From: Candidatus Gastranaerophilales bacterium
GTDB taxonomy: Bacteria; Cyanobacteriota; Vampirovibrionia; Gastranaerophilales; Gastranaerophilaceae
DNA: 14,375 nt
Assembly (NCBI GenBank): GCA_910588555.1
Contig: CAJUPC010000040.1
Coordinates: forward strand, 1 to 14,375
Direction: 5' to 3'
Below, one piece after another: positions 1-6,550 of the stretch. Both the position numbers and the translations under genes were made by a program. Within the stretch, counting starts at the first letter, position 1. Each line of letters opens with the position of its first letter. The notes beneath the pieces were generated by a model. That model was not told the origin of the DNA. It ran no database searches and saw nothing but the letters and a program-made list of their open reading frames with translations.

Positions 1-839
1 TTATTATTCTTGATGACGGCTCAAAAGATTGTACATGGGCAAAAATCAATGAATTAAAAGATGAATGTCAAAAAAGATTTTCTCGCATTATCTTTGAAAC
101 AAAAGAAAATGAAGGAACTTGCAAGACACTGAATAAACTTATCAATTTGGCAGAAGGTGAATTTATTTACCTTATTGCTTCCGATGATATAGCAAAGCCG
201 CAGGCTATTGAAAAAGAAGTAAACTTTTTACAAAACAATCCTGATTATTCACTTGTTGTCGGCGACAACGAAATTATTGATAACAACAGCATAAGATGTT
301 TTTGGAACAAAAATCAGGAGATTACTGCTGACGGAAAATTCAAATCTTTCGGCCAATTTTTACAAAAAAATAAATCCTTCAAGTTTACATCACAAGATTT
401 TGGCACATACAAAACTCTTTGCTCAGGAAATTACATTCCAAACGGTTATTTAATAAGAAAATCAATTTTTGATATCACGGGATTATTCACTCCCGAAGCT
501 CCGTTAGAAGACTGGTATTTAATGCTTCAAATATCAAAATATTCAAAAATGAAATATCTTGATGAGATTTTATTTTCATACCGCTGGTATGACGGGAACA
601 CAATTAAAAATAAAGAAAAAATGAAAATCTTTGCAGAAAAAACAATGGCATACGAAGCATATATTCTAAAAAATTTAGATAAATCAAGAGTTAAAAAAGA
701 TGTTTTGGAAGTAATAAATGACTTTATATGCTATAAAAAAAGAGGTATTCCTTATATCTTCCAAAAATTGAGTTACAGAAAAGCCGGGCAAAAAATAAAA
801 GTCATAAAATTGTTTAATATAAAAATATTTCAGTATTAA
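1..839 (+). CDS. Family 2 glycosyltransferase, 5' end missing
   Basis: The reading frame is open from the window edge (first full codon at base 3), so the start lies outside the window. The visible N-terminus reads ILDDGSKD, the nucleotide-binding DDGS segment of GT-A fold family 2 glycosyltransferases. About 50 residues later AEGEFIYLIASDD carries the metal-binding Asp pair. A region around PEAPLEDWYLMLQ matches the ED acceptor/catalytic-base region of the family. The basic C-terminus (KKRGIPYIFQKLSYRKAGQKIK) has no clear membrane segment. Such enzymes transfer a sugar from a nucleotide sugar to a lipid-linked or surface polysaccharide acceptor at the cytoplasmic membrane. The sugar and acceptor cannot be told from the sequence. 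It is probably the last gene of a cluster extending to the left, because a strong terminator follows its stop at once. Family assignment is firm, substrate unknown. Confidence 0.85.
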   Translation, partial: IILDDGSKDCTWAKINELKDECQKRFSRIIFETKENEGTCKTLNKLINLAEGEFIYLIASDDIAKPQAIEKEVNFLQNNPDYSLVVGDNEIIDNNSIRCFWNKNQEITADGKFKSFGQFLQKNKSFKFTSQDFGTYKTLCSGNYIPNGYLIRKSIFDITGLFTPEAPLEDWYLMLQISKYSKMKYLDEILFSYRWYDGNTIKNKEKMKIFAEKTMAYEAYILKNLDKSRVKKDVLEVINDFICYKKRGIPYIFQKLSYRKAGQKIKVIKLFNIKIFQY

Positions 840-868
840 AAAAAGAGCGATTGTATCGCTCTTTTTTT
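839..868. terminator. Bidirectional intrinsic terminator between convergent genes
   Basis: The arms AAAAAGAGCGA and TCGCTCTTTTT flank a TTGTA loop, with a T run on the right and an A run on the left, so it works on both strands. It would end the glycosyltransferase transcript and the leftward secreted-protein transcript. Confidence 0.85.
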
Positions 869-871
869 ATA

Positions 872-1276
872 TTACCATGATAAAACTCTGATTGCGGTTG
901 CGACATTTGCGGCAGCATTTATAATATTTGCGGCAGTATTAACTCCTGCGTAATTATTTTCTTTTACAACAACAGTTTGTGAAACCGGAACTTCTGTAAC
1001 AGTCGGTTCATAATAATACGTATAAGAATAAGTTGTATATGGTGAATAATAATACATAGGATAAGGTCTGACAATAGGTCTATACGGTCTGTAAATAGGA
1101 GGCGGCAAAGGTCTTCCGACACTGACATGGAATGAAGGTCCTCGATGTAAAGGCATACGATGAACAGCAGAAACTCCGCCATGCATAGGAGGTCTGTGAC
1201 CGCCATAAGGCGCCGCAAAGGTTGGAATTCCAACAAACATAAGAACTAATACCGCAAAATAAACAATCTTTTTCAT
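872..1276 (-). CDS. Small secreted His/Pro/Tyr-rich protein of unknown function
   Basis: The gene encodes 134 residues. A signal peptide is clear: MKK, a hydrophobic core (IVYFAVLVLMFVGI), then PTFA before AP, suggesting signal peptidase I cleavage after residue 21 or so. The mature part is low-complexity: residues 25-60 are rich in His, Arg and Pro, residues 60-95 are rich in Tyr and Pro (RPYRPIVRPYPMYYYSPY), and the tail is Ala/Asn rich (NTAANIINAAANVATAIRVL) and may form an amphipathic helix. The start is fixed by AGGAGGTAACGAT directly before the ATG. It lies 56 bases after the nucleotidyltransferase gene on the same strand and may be cotranscribed with it. No family is recognised. The composition suggests an envelope-associated or metal- or polyanion-binding protein, which is only inference. 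Confidence 0.7.
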   Translation of the reverse strand: MKKIVYFAVLVLMFVGIPTFAAPYGGHRPPMHGGVSAVHRMPLHRGPSFHVSVGRPLPPPIYRPYRPIVRPYPMYYYSPYTTYSYTYYYEPTVTEVPVSQTVVVKENNYAGVNTAANIINAAANVATAIRVLSW

Positions 1277-1309
1277 ATCGTTACCTCCTATTCACATGTT
1301 TATAACGAT
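1277..1309 (-). promoter_or_regulatory. Inverted repeat enclosing the ribosome binding site of the secreted-protein gene
   Basis: Bases 1277-1283 (ATCGTTA) and 1303-1309 (TAACGAT) are perfect 7-base inverted copies separated by 19 bases. On the transcript they would form a stem with AGGAGG in the loop, and the 3' arm touches the AUG. It may be an RNA control hairpin, an operator dyad, or chance in AT-rich DNA. Confidence 0.3.
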
Positions 1310-1332
1310 TAAAAAAAAGAAAAGTTCATTTT

Positions 1333-2106
1333 TTATAAAATTTTACGTAAATTATCAATTATGTCATCAAGAATAAGCAATTTATCTGAATGAGAAAGAA
1401 GATTATTTATATTTTCTTCAAACTTTTCAGGCAATATTTTACAATGATTTTTGCAATATTGAATTAATCTTTTTTCACCCGGATGAAGCATTTTATTTAA
1501 CGCAAAAATTATATCAAAATAACTTGCCAGAAATGCCGCAATTCTATGATTTATACTTATTAAATCGTTTCTTTTAACAGCTTTTTCGATTTGTTCATAA
1601 TATGAAGCAAAAGGCTTATCTTTTAATAACATGATATTTCTTTGAATAATATTTTTTTGCAATTCTGTCGGATATTCGGTTTTTATTTTGTTTTGAAGAT
1701 TTTTCAGCCAATTATCCGTATCATAAATTATTTCAAATATACTCAATGTATACAAAAAGCAAGTTGTATAACCGTTTGAGGGATAAAACTTTTCCCACAC
1801 ATTTTTGACAACATCTTCAAACCATTGAACATTCCAAAACATCACATCAAGCTGTTTATTCAATTTGTCAACAAAAAACTCGTCACCGGAGCCAAAATAT
1901 TCTCCTCCAACTTCATATTTTGATGAAATCTTTCTCACAAGTTCTTCTCTGAGACTAATAGGAATATCTTCAGTAACAAAAACATAAACATCAATATCAG
2001 AGTTCAAATCAGAAGTTTTTGCCGCGCCTGAACCGCCAAGAGCAATAGCCATCACTTGAGGAAACTTTTCATATTGTTTTAGTATTTCAGATAAACTATA
2101 AGTCAT
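1333..2106 (-). CDS. DNA polymerase beta-type nucleotidyltransferase (DUF4037-like)
   Basis: The gene encodes 257 residues. The N-terminal domain shows the polymerase-beta/MNT nucleotidyltransferase signature: GGS at residues 24-26, then S-D-I-D-V-Y-V with Asp37 and Asp39 as the metal-binding pair, and a third carboxylate at Asp87 in QLDVMFW. All three catalytic Asp residues are present, so it should be active. The C-terminal half (about 110-257) is predicted largely helical, as in antibiotic nucleotidyltransferases and DUF4037 proteins. These proteins transfer a nucleotide to a small molecule, protein or RNA; the acceptor cannot be deduced. The start lies only 9 bases after the tyrS stop and lacks a good Shine-Dalgarno, so translation is probably coupled to tyrS. 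There is no adjacent HEPN gene, so a MNT/HEPN toxin-antitoxin pair is unlikely. Confidence 0.75.
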   Translation of the reverse strand: MTYSLSEILKQYEKFPQVMAIALGGSGAAKTSDLNSDIDVYVFVTEDIPISLREELVRKISSKYEVGGEYFGSGDEFFVDKLNKQLDVMFWNVQWFEDVVKNVWEKFYPSNGYTTCFLYTLSIFEIIYDTDNWLKNLQNKIKTEYPTELQKNIIQRNIMLLKDKPFASYYEQIEKAVKRNDLISINHRIAAFLASYFDIIFALNKMLHPGEKRLIQYCKNHCKILPEKFEENINNLLSHSDKLLILDDIIDNLRKIL

Positions 2107-2115
2107 ACTTTGTAT

Positions 2116-3333
2116 TTAAAATTTTACGCGATGAAAATGTTTTTTACCCTTACGGATTTTTAAACCGCCTGCCAAATCATCAGCAGTATATCTTTTTGCA
2201 AGGTCAATGACTTCATCATTGATACTTACACCGCCTTGTTGAATTAAGCGTTTTGCCTCGCCATTACTTGCACACAAAGCGCATTTTACAAGTAAACCTA
2301 CCGCACCAATTTCACCATCTGTCAAATCATCGGCAGTGAGAACAGTTGTCGGCATATTTTCACAATCACCGTTACCGTTGAATAATGCATGCGCTGCCTG
2401 TTTAGCTTTGTCTGCCTCTTCTTTACCATGAACAAGTTCGGTTAATTCATAAGCGAGCAATTCTTTTTTCTCGTTAATTCTGCTATCTTCCCAATTTTCG
2501 ATTTTTTCAATTTCTTCAATCGGAATAAACGTCAGCATCTTAATACATTTCATAACATCTGCATCATCGACATTTCTCCAGTATTGGTAAAATTCAAACG
2601 GAGAAGTTTTGTCAGGGTCTAACCAGACAGCGCCGTTAGCAGTTTTTCCCATTTTCTTACCTTCATTATTCAAAAGAAGCGTAATGGTCATAGCATAAGC
2701 ATCATCACCGAGTTTCTTTCTGATAAGCTCTGTTCCTGCAAGCATATTGCTCCATTGGTCGTCGCCGCCAAACTGCATGTTACAGCCGTAATGCTGATGT
2801 AAATGATAAAAATCATAAGCCTGCATAATCATATAGTTGAATTCTAAAAAGCTTAACCCCTTTTCCATTCTCTGTTTATAACATTCAGCTCTAAGCATGT
2901 TATTTACGGAGAAACATGCTCCGACTTCTCTAAGCAGTTCAATATAATTTAGGTTTAATAACCAATCGGCGTTATTAACCATAATAGCTTTATCTTTACC
3001 GAATTCGATAAATTTTTCCATTTGTTTTTTGAAGCATTCGCAGTTATGTTGAATAATTTCTTTGGACATCATAGTTCTTAAATCGCTTCTTCCTGACGGG
3101 TCACCAACGTGAGCGGTACCGCCTCCGATAAGAACAATCGGCTTATTCCCAGCCATCTGCAAGCGTTTCATAAGGCATAACGCCATAAAATGACCTACGT
3201 GCAATGAATCCGCTGTCGGGTCAAATCCAATATAAAATTTAGCCCCGCCATTATTTATTAAATCCCTGATTTCATCATTATCCGTAACCTGTGCAATAAG
3301 TCCGCGAGCCTGCAATTCTTCAAAAATATTCAT
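2116..3333 (-). CDS. tyrS: Tyrosyl-tRNA synthetase
   Basis: This cytosolic class I aminoacyl-tRNA synthetase charges tRNA-Tyr with tyrosine. Seen in the sequence (numbered from the chosen start): FDPTADSLHVGH at about 37-48 with the HIGH-type motif HVGH, QFGGDDQW at 187-194 in the tyrosine/ATP site, KMGKT at 227-231 as the KMSKS-type loop, and a C-terminal S4-like RNA-binding domain from about 340. Length (405 aa) is normal for bacterial TyrS. The frame is open to an ATG at 3351, but the ATG at 3333 is preferred. GGAG sits 6 bases before it, the protein then begins MNIFEELQARGLIAQVTD like known TyrS, and the likely transcription start lies beside the upstream ATG. It heads a probable operon with the nucleotidyltransferase. 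Confidence 0.95.
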   Translation of the reverse strand: MNIFEELQARGLIAQVTDNDEIRDLINNGGAKFYIGFDPTADSLHVGHFMALCLMKRLQMAGNKPIVLIGGGTAHVGDPSGRSDLRTMMSKEIIQHNCECFKKQMEKFIEFGKDKAIMVNNADWLLNLNYIELLREVGACFSVNNMLRAECYKQRMEKGLSFLEFNYMIMQAYDFYHLHQHYGCNMQFGGDDQWSNMLAGTELIRKKLGDDAYAMTITLLLNNEGKKMGKTANGAVWLDPDKTSPFEFYQYWRNVDDADVMKCIKMLTFIPIEEIEKIENWEDSRINEKKELLAYELTELVHGKEEADKAKQAAHALFNGNGDCENMPTTVLTADDLTDGEIGAVGLLVKCALCASNGEAKRLIQQGGVSINDEVIDLAKRYTADDLAGGLKIRKGKKHFHRVKF

Positions 3334-3359
3334 AGAGTTCTCCATATACATCTATCATA

Positions 3360-3388
3360 ATTATACTATCATAAAAAAAGTATTTTAA
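3360..3388 (-). promoter_or_regulatory. Promoter of tyrS
   Basis: On the minus strand TATAAT (3365-3360) is preceded by a 17-base spacer and TTAAAA (3388-3383, 4 of 6 to consensus). Transcription would begin near 3353, giving a leader of about 20 bases to the preferred start at 3333 with no T-box leader visible. Confidence 0.5.
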
Positions 3389-3444
3389 AAAGAAAGTAAA
3401 ATGTGCATACATTCCAAGCCTATAGAGCAAAATTGAATATTTAA

Positions 3445-3567
3445 AATATAAAAACAAAAGGAATTGGAGATAAGAAAATAATAGAGTTTGAAACCGGCGG
3501 ACATTTTATTACAGAAGGAAAAGAAAAAGCATATTTTCAGTTTATAGATAAATTATTCAGAAAGTAG
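3445..3567 (+). pseudogene. Remnant resembling the C-terminus of an alpha/beta hydrolase
   Basis: This frame has no start codon and is open from just after a stop at 3442 to TAG at 3565. Its end reads KIIEFETGGHF, then ITEGKEKAYFQFIDKLFRK. GGHF followed by a short amphipathic helix is how many small alpha/beta hydrolases (RBBP9/YdeN-like and related esterases) end, with the His as the catalytic base. The nucleophile elbow GxSxG and the whole N-terminal domain are missing upstream, where tyrS and its promoter lie. It is therefore read as a decayed gene end. A chance similarity in a 40-codon frame is possible. Confidence 0.45.
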
Positions 3568-3633
3568 AACAGGTATGCCCTACTATTGTAAAAAGACACT
3601 TGTTTTGATGATTTTGAACAGAGAGTTTAATTA

Positions 3634-3663
3634 TTGTTAACTTATATTAAAGATTTTTATAAT
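3634..3663 (+). promoter_or_regulatory. Promoter of the small orphan gene
   Basis: TTGTTA (3634-3639), an 18-base spacer and a perfect TATAAT (3658-3663) predict a transcript starting near 3670. The potential TTG start codon at 3634 falls in the -35 box and so cannot be used. Confidence 0.5.
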
Positions 3664-3726
3664 GACATAGCAAAATTTTTTTTTACAGATTTTACGATAA
3701 TGGTACTAAAAGATAAAGGAGAAATA

Positions 3727-4233
3727 ATGCAAGTAAATTATATTCAAAACACTAAGCCATCATTTAAAGCTAGCTTAAAGATTTACCCAAAAGGCGTTCA
3801 CCATTACGGGAGTACAAAGCCTTATGACTATGAAGATTTACCTCTTAATGATCTTCAACTAAAAACATTGAAAAGCAAGTTTGAAAAAGCAACTAAGGAC
3901 ATAAAAGGGACATTGACTGTATCTTTGGGGCAATATAATGTATATAATGATTCATATAATTATCCTAGTAATATCTCATATATGAATGGAAAATATAAAG
4001 ATTCAATTCCTGTTATCATAGGACCACAATCCCTAACAACTAAAAATGAATTTGTAGACAAATTAGTCAAAATGCTTGAAATATTTAAATTTCGGGAAAA
4101 GAACTCCATAAGAGTACAGCAAATGGAACAAAGAATCGCGGAATTAAATCAAAGCACAAGAGCTAGTAGTCTAGGAGCAGCTGAAACATTGTTTAAAATG
4201 CCGGAATGGCGTAATAATAGACGAATAAAGTAA
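3727..4233 (+). CDS. Hypothetical protein with N-terminal SFKA motif
   Basis: The gene encodes 168 residues from ATG 3727, chosen because AAAGGAG lies at the right distance and because upstream codons overlap the promoter. The N-terminus MQVNYIQNTKPSFKASLKI has the pattern Asn-rich, then P-S-F-K-A, then an alternating hydrophobic strand. I recall this on many otherwise unrelated small proteins of Gastranaerophilales, but could not check it. The middle is rich in Tyr and Asn (YNVYNDSYNYPSNISYMNGKY). The last 50 residues look helical and possibly coiled-coil (IRVQQMEQRIAELNQS). There is no signal peptide or membrane segment. No catalytic motif is recognised and no function can be given. The gene stands alone in an accessory strip between tyrS and tRNA-Asn. 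Confidence 0.65.
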   Translation: MQVNYIQNTKPSFKASLKIYPKGVHHYGSTKPYDYEDLPLNDLQLKTLKSKFEKATKDIKGTLTVSLGQYNVYNDSYNYPSNISYMNGKYKDSIPVIIGPQSLTTKNEFVDKLVKMLEIFKFREKNSIRVQQMEQRIAELNQSTRASSLGAAETLFKMPEWRNNRRIK

Positions 4234-4378
4234 TAATAACATTGTGCAGTGTTTGTAAGCTACAACTTCAAGTTACTCAAACTACGCTTTAATTACTTAG
4301 TGGGAAAATCGGCTTGTGGGGTAAATATGAGGTAATTTTACAGATAAAATAAAAAAAGCCCGACATTTTATTTGTAAT
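4234..4378. other. Intergenic stretch without a recognisable gene
   Basis: It follows the orphan gene and is AT-rich, with short stop-broken frames on both strands. No convincing terminator for the orphan gene was found; a weak ATAAAAT/ATTTTAT pairing near 4344-4372 is the only candidate. Confidence 0.4.
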
Positions 4379-4395
4379 AAAAAACTCCCCAGGTT
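4379..4395 (-). repeat. Direct repeat of the tRNA-Asn 3' end (att-like, distal copy)
   Basis: The 17 bases AAAAAACTCCCCAGGTT are identical to 4572-4588, which holds the downstream T run, the 3' acceptor strand and the start of the T arm of tRNA-Asn. Orientation is the same and spacing is 193 bp. A partial copy downstream of a tRNA 3' end is the usual mark of tRNA-targeted integration, though no integrase is present. Confidence 0.5.
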
Positions 4396-4520
4396 CTCTT
4401 GCTCACTCGCGTTTAGCAGGTCTACGGTTGACGTCTGCAATGACTTTGTCATTTTGCCGCCAATCCTTCGCCTTCCGCTCGTTCGCGCTGGACACTCACA
4501 GTTGGTTCTCGTCTCAATCT
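4396..4520. other. GC-richer block between the two tRNA-Asn 3' end copies, nature unknown
   Basis: About 52% of bases are G or C by hand count over 4391-4520, far above the flanking DNA. GGTTCTC occurs near both ends (4392 and 4504). A small dyad AATGAC-TTT-GTCATT lies at 4439-4453. Read leftward, a short open frame MTKSLQTSTVDLLNASEQEN starts inside it without a good ribosome binding site. It could be a structured RNA, a dispersed repeat, or cargo or debris of a small integrated element. Confidence 0.4.
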
Positions 4521-4532
4521 AAAAATATTAAT

Positions 4533-4571
4533 CATATAAAAAGGACAGGTTAAACCTGTCCTTTTTATATG
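4533..4571. terminator. Terminator of tRNA-Asn, perfect 18-base palindrome
   Basis: The arms 4533-4550 and 4554-4571 are exact inverted copies (core AGGACAGGT/ACCTGTCCT, then A/T runs and CATATA/TATATG) around the loop TAA. The T run follows the GC core on both strands, so it can stop transcripts from either side. On the minus strand it comes 7 bases after the tRNA. Confidence 0.8.
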
Positions 4572-4588
4572 AAAAAACTCCCCAGGTT
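4572..4588 (-). repeat. Direct repeat, tRNA-Asn copy (att-like, proximal)
   Basis: This is the intact-gene copy of the 17-base repeat also found at 4379-4395. It covers the discriminator base, the 3' acceptor strand, the first T-stem bases, and six bases beyond the tRNA. Confidence 0.5.
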
Positions 4589-4649
4589 GGACTCGAACCA
4601 ACAACCTACCGGTTAACAGCCGGTTGCTCCGCCATTGAGCTACTGAGGA
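4578..4649 (-). tRNA. tRNA-Asn (anticodon GTT)
   Basis: On the minus strand the molecule folds as a complete cloverleaf of 72 bases. The acceptor TCCTCAG pairs with CTGGGGA with one G-U pair, the D arm contains AGCTCAATGGCGGAGC, the anticodon stem ACCGG/CCGGT holds the loop with GTT, and the T arm has GTTCGAGTC. The discriminator is G and CCA is not encoded. A dedicated promoter lies upstream and a strong palindromic terminator downstream. Confidence 0.96.
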
Positions 4650-4659
4650 TTACATGACT

Positions 4660-4688
4660 ATTATATAATAAAAAATTTTTATTGTAAA
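4660..4688 (-). promoter_or_regulatory. Promoter of tRNA-Asn
   Basis: On the minus strand TTTACA (4688-4683), a 17-base spacer and TATAAT (4665-4660) place the start near 4653, a few bases before the tRNA. Confidence 0.7.
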
Positions 4689-4707
4689 GTCCTTTATTGT
4701 AATTTTT

Positions 4708-6489
4708 TTATTTTATTGAGGATAATTTTACAAGACTTGCAAAATCATCATAACGGTCGGATAGCTCTTCAAAGCTTCCTACATCTACAATTTGACCGTC
4801 TTTCATGTAGATTAATTTATTACATGCTTTCAATGTTGATAATCTGTGTGCAATGGCAATTATTGTCTTTGATTTAGCAATATGTGTAAGCATTTCCGTA
4901 ATTTCACTTTCCACTTGTACATCAAGCGCAGAAGTTGCTTCATCAAAAATCAAAATTTCAGGGTCGCGATACAATGCCCTTGCAATTGCAAGACGTTGCT
5001 TTTGACCTTGCGATAAGCCGTTTGAGCCGACTACAACTTTCGCATTTATACCGCCTTGAAACTCACTTATAACATCATAAAGACATGCCGCTTTTAAAGC
5101 CTTTATTACACCCTCATCGTTAATTGTTTCACAACCCCATGCCACATTTTCTCTTACAGAAGCATCGAGAATATTAATCTGCTGAGGAATATAGCCTATA
5201 ATTTGCCTGAAAGAAGCAAAATTATTTTGAGATAAAGCAACATTATCAACAGTAATTTCACCTGTATCAACAGGCAAAAGACCAGTTAAGACATCGGCAA
5301 GAGTGCTTTTTCCCGCACCGGAAAGCCCGATAATCCCAACAAAATCACCTTTGTTAATATCAATAGAAATATTTTTCAAAACCTGTTTTGACTCGTTATA
5401 TGAAAAACATATATTTTTCAAAGTAATTTTATCTTGAAAATCAATTCGTTTTAAAGTCTGAGGTTCAACAGCTTCAAAATTTTCCATGCCGTATTTTTCA
5501 TAAGTATCGTTTATACATTTAACAAATTTTCTTGTTGCATTAATATTAATAATCGATGATTGAATTCTGTTCAACGCGGGTGCAATACGGAACAAAGCTG
5601 CTACAACAACGGCAAAAGAAGCTATCAGTGTTGAATTCTCGTTTAAATTTTGCAATGACAAAATAAATGCCATGACAAAAAGAGAAGCAACCACCAAAAT
5701 TTCAATTATATAAGGAGGAATTGATGCATAAAAACCATGTCTGTAATTTACTTTTACAAGAGCATTCCCGCTTTCCAAAAAATTATCATAAAATATCTTT
5801 TCTGCCGACAAAATTTTCAAATCTTTCAAATTATTAATATTTTGAAGCAAAGCTTTTTTATAATTGGCTGTTTGAATAATCAATTCCGAAGCAATATCCG
5901 CTGTACGTTTTTTAAAATATTTATTCTGAATAAACATGCTTACGCAAACAAATACAATGGTAATCAAGGCAGGAATAGGAAATTTAATCAGCAAAAGCAA
6001 AATTACCATAAATATAATCGTAGAATTTGTCAACAAATTCAAAACACGCATTATAAAAGAATTCACGACCTGCGGACAAACTGTTTCTAGCAAATATAGT
6101 TTATCTATTGATGAAACCTTCATTGAAGCTTTATATGGCGAATAAATATAATATTTCATGAATTTATTTATAATATCCTGTTTCCAAAGACTCACAAACT
6201 TACTTTGAATGTATTGTGACAAAATGATAAATAAGTTTTTCAAAATAAAAATAAAAAAAACAATAATACCTATTAAAAGCCCGCTGCCATAAGAATCATC
6301 AAGTTTTATAAAATGAAAATTTGGCAAATTTTCAGGCTGTAAAATCAATATAATAAAAGGATATATTAAAGCAATCCCCACAAATTCCAGACAACCTGCA
6401 ATAAACGATAAACCTGTAAAACCGGCTAATTTTAAATATCGTCCTTTTCCGTAATATTTTAAAAACTTGTTAAAATTTTCTAAAAACAT
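4708..6489 (-). CDS. ABC exporter with fused membrane and ATPase domains, lipid flippase-like
   Basis: This 593-residue half-transporter would act as a homodimer in the inner membrane. Residues 1-310 form the exporter membrane domain with hydrophobic spans near 22-50, 70-95, 150-190 and 255-300. The ATPase domain shows Walker A GLSGAGKST at about 388-396, a Q-loop in GYIPQQ near 435, signature LSQGQ at 492-496 (Gln replaces the usual second Gly, a common variant), Walker B ILIFDEA at 512-518, and H-loop His548 in IAHRLS. The extended form with acidic linker resembles PglK/MsbA-type flippases for lipid-linked sugars, but peptide or toxin export cannot be excluded. No peptidase C39 domain is present. 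The start has AAGG upstream in a short divergent promoter region shared with the Bax-inhibitor-like gene. Confidence 0.88.
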   Translation of the reverse strand: MFLENFNKFLKYYGKGRYLKLAGFTGLSFIAGCLEFVGIALIYPFIILILQPENLPNFHFIKLDDSYGSGLLIGIIVFFIFILKNLFIILSQYIQSKFVSLWKQDIINKFMKYYIYSPYKASMKVSSIDKLYLLETVCPQVVNSFIMRVLNLLTNSTIIFMVILLLLIKFPIPALITIVFVCVSMFIQNKYFKKRTADIASELIIQTANYKKALLQNINNLKDLKILSAEKIFYDNFLESGNALVKVNYRHGFYASIPPYIIEILVVASLFVMAFILSLQNLNENSTLIASFAVVVAALFRIAPALNRIQSSIININATRKFVKCINDTYEKYGMENFEAVEPQTLKRIDFQDKITLKNICFSYNESKQVLKNISIDINKGDFVGIIGLSGAGKSTLADVLTGLLPVDTGEITVDNVALSQNNFASFRQIIGYIPQQINILDASVRENVAWGCETINDEGVIKALKAACLYDVISEFQGGINAKVVVGSNGLSQGQKQRLAIARALYRDPEILIFDEATSALDVQVESEITEMLTHIAKSKTIIAIAHRLSTLKACNKLIYMKDGQIVDVGSFEELSDRYDDFASLVKLSSIK

Positions 6490-6517
6490 TGATTACCTTA
6501 CCAAAATGCTGTATAAT
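6489..6517 (+). promoter_or_regulatory. Promoter of the Bax inhibitor-1 family gene in the divergent region
   Basis: TTGATT (6489-6494), a 17-base spacer and TATAAT (6512-6517). The -35 box overlaps the start codon of the ABC exporter on the other strand. The minus-strand TATAAT at 6523-6518 may serve the exporter, but no good -35 goes with it. Confidence 0.55.
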
Positions 6518-6550
6518 ATTATATAATCATGGTAAAGGAAGGAGTTAATT

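Noticed and set aside
964..1236. Open frame of 90 codons on the minus strand inside the secreted-protein gene
   Set aside because: It overlaps a gene with a clear signal peptide and good ribosome site; its product has no domain features and starts without a Shine-Dalgarno.
1333..2106. MNT/HEPN toxin-antitoxin pair
   Set aside because: The nucleotidyltransferase has no small HEPN partner gene on either side.
3334..3351. tyrS start at ATG 3351
   Set aside because: It would sit at the transcription start, whereas ATG 3333 has GGAG at 6 bases and gives the usual TyrS N-terminus.
3634..3726. N-terminal extension of the orphan protein from TTG 3634
   Set aside because: The TTG is in the -35 box of a good promoter, and AAAGGAG plus the PSFKA-type N-terminus favour ATG 3727.
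5737..6145. Rightward open frames opposite the ABC exporter membrane domain
   Set aside because: They are mirror translations of a conserved transporter gene, with no ribosome site or recognisable domain.
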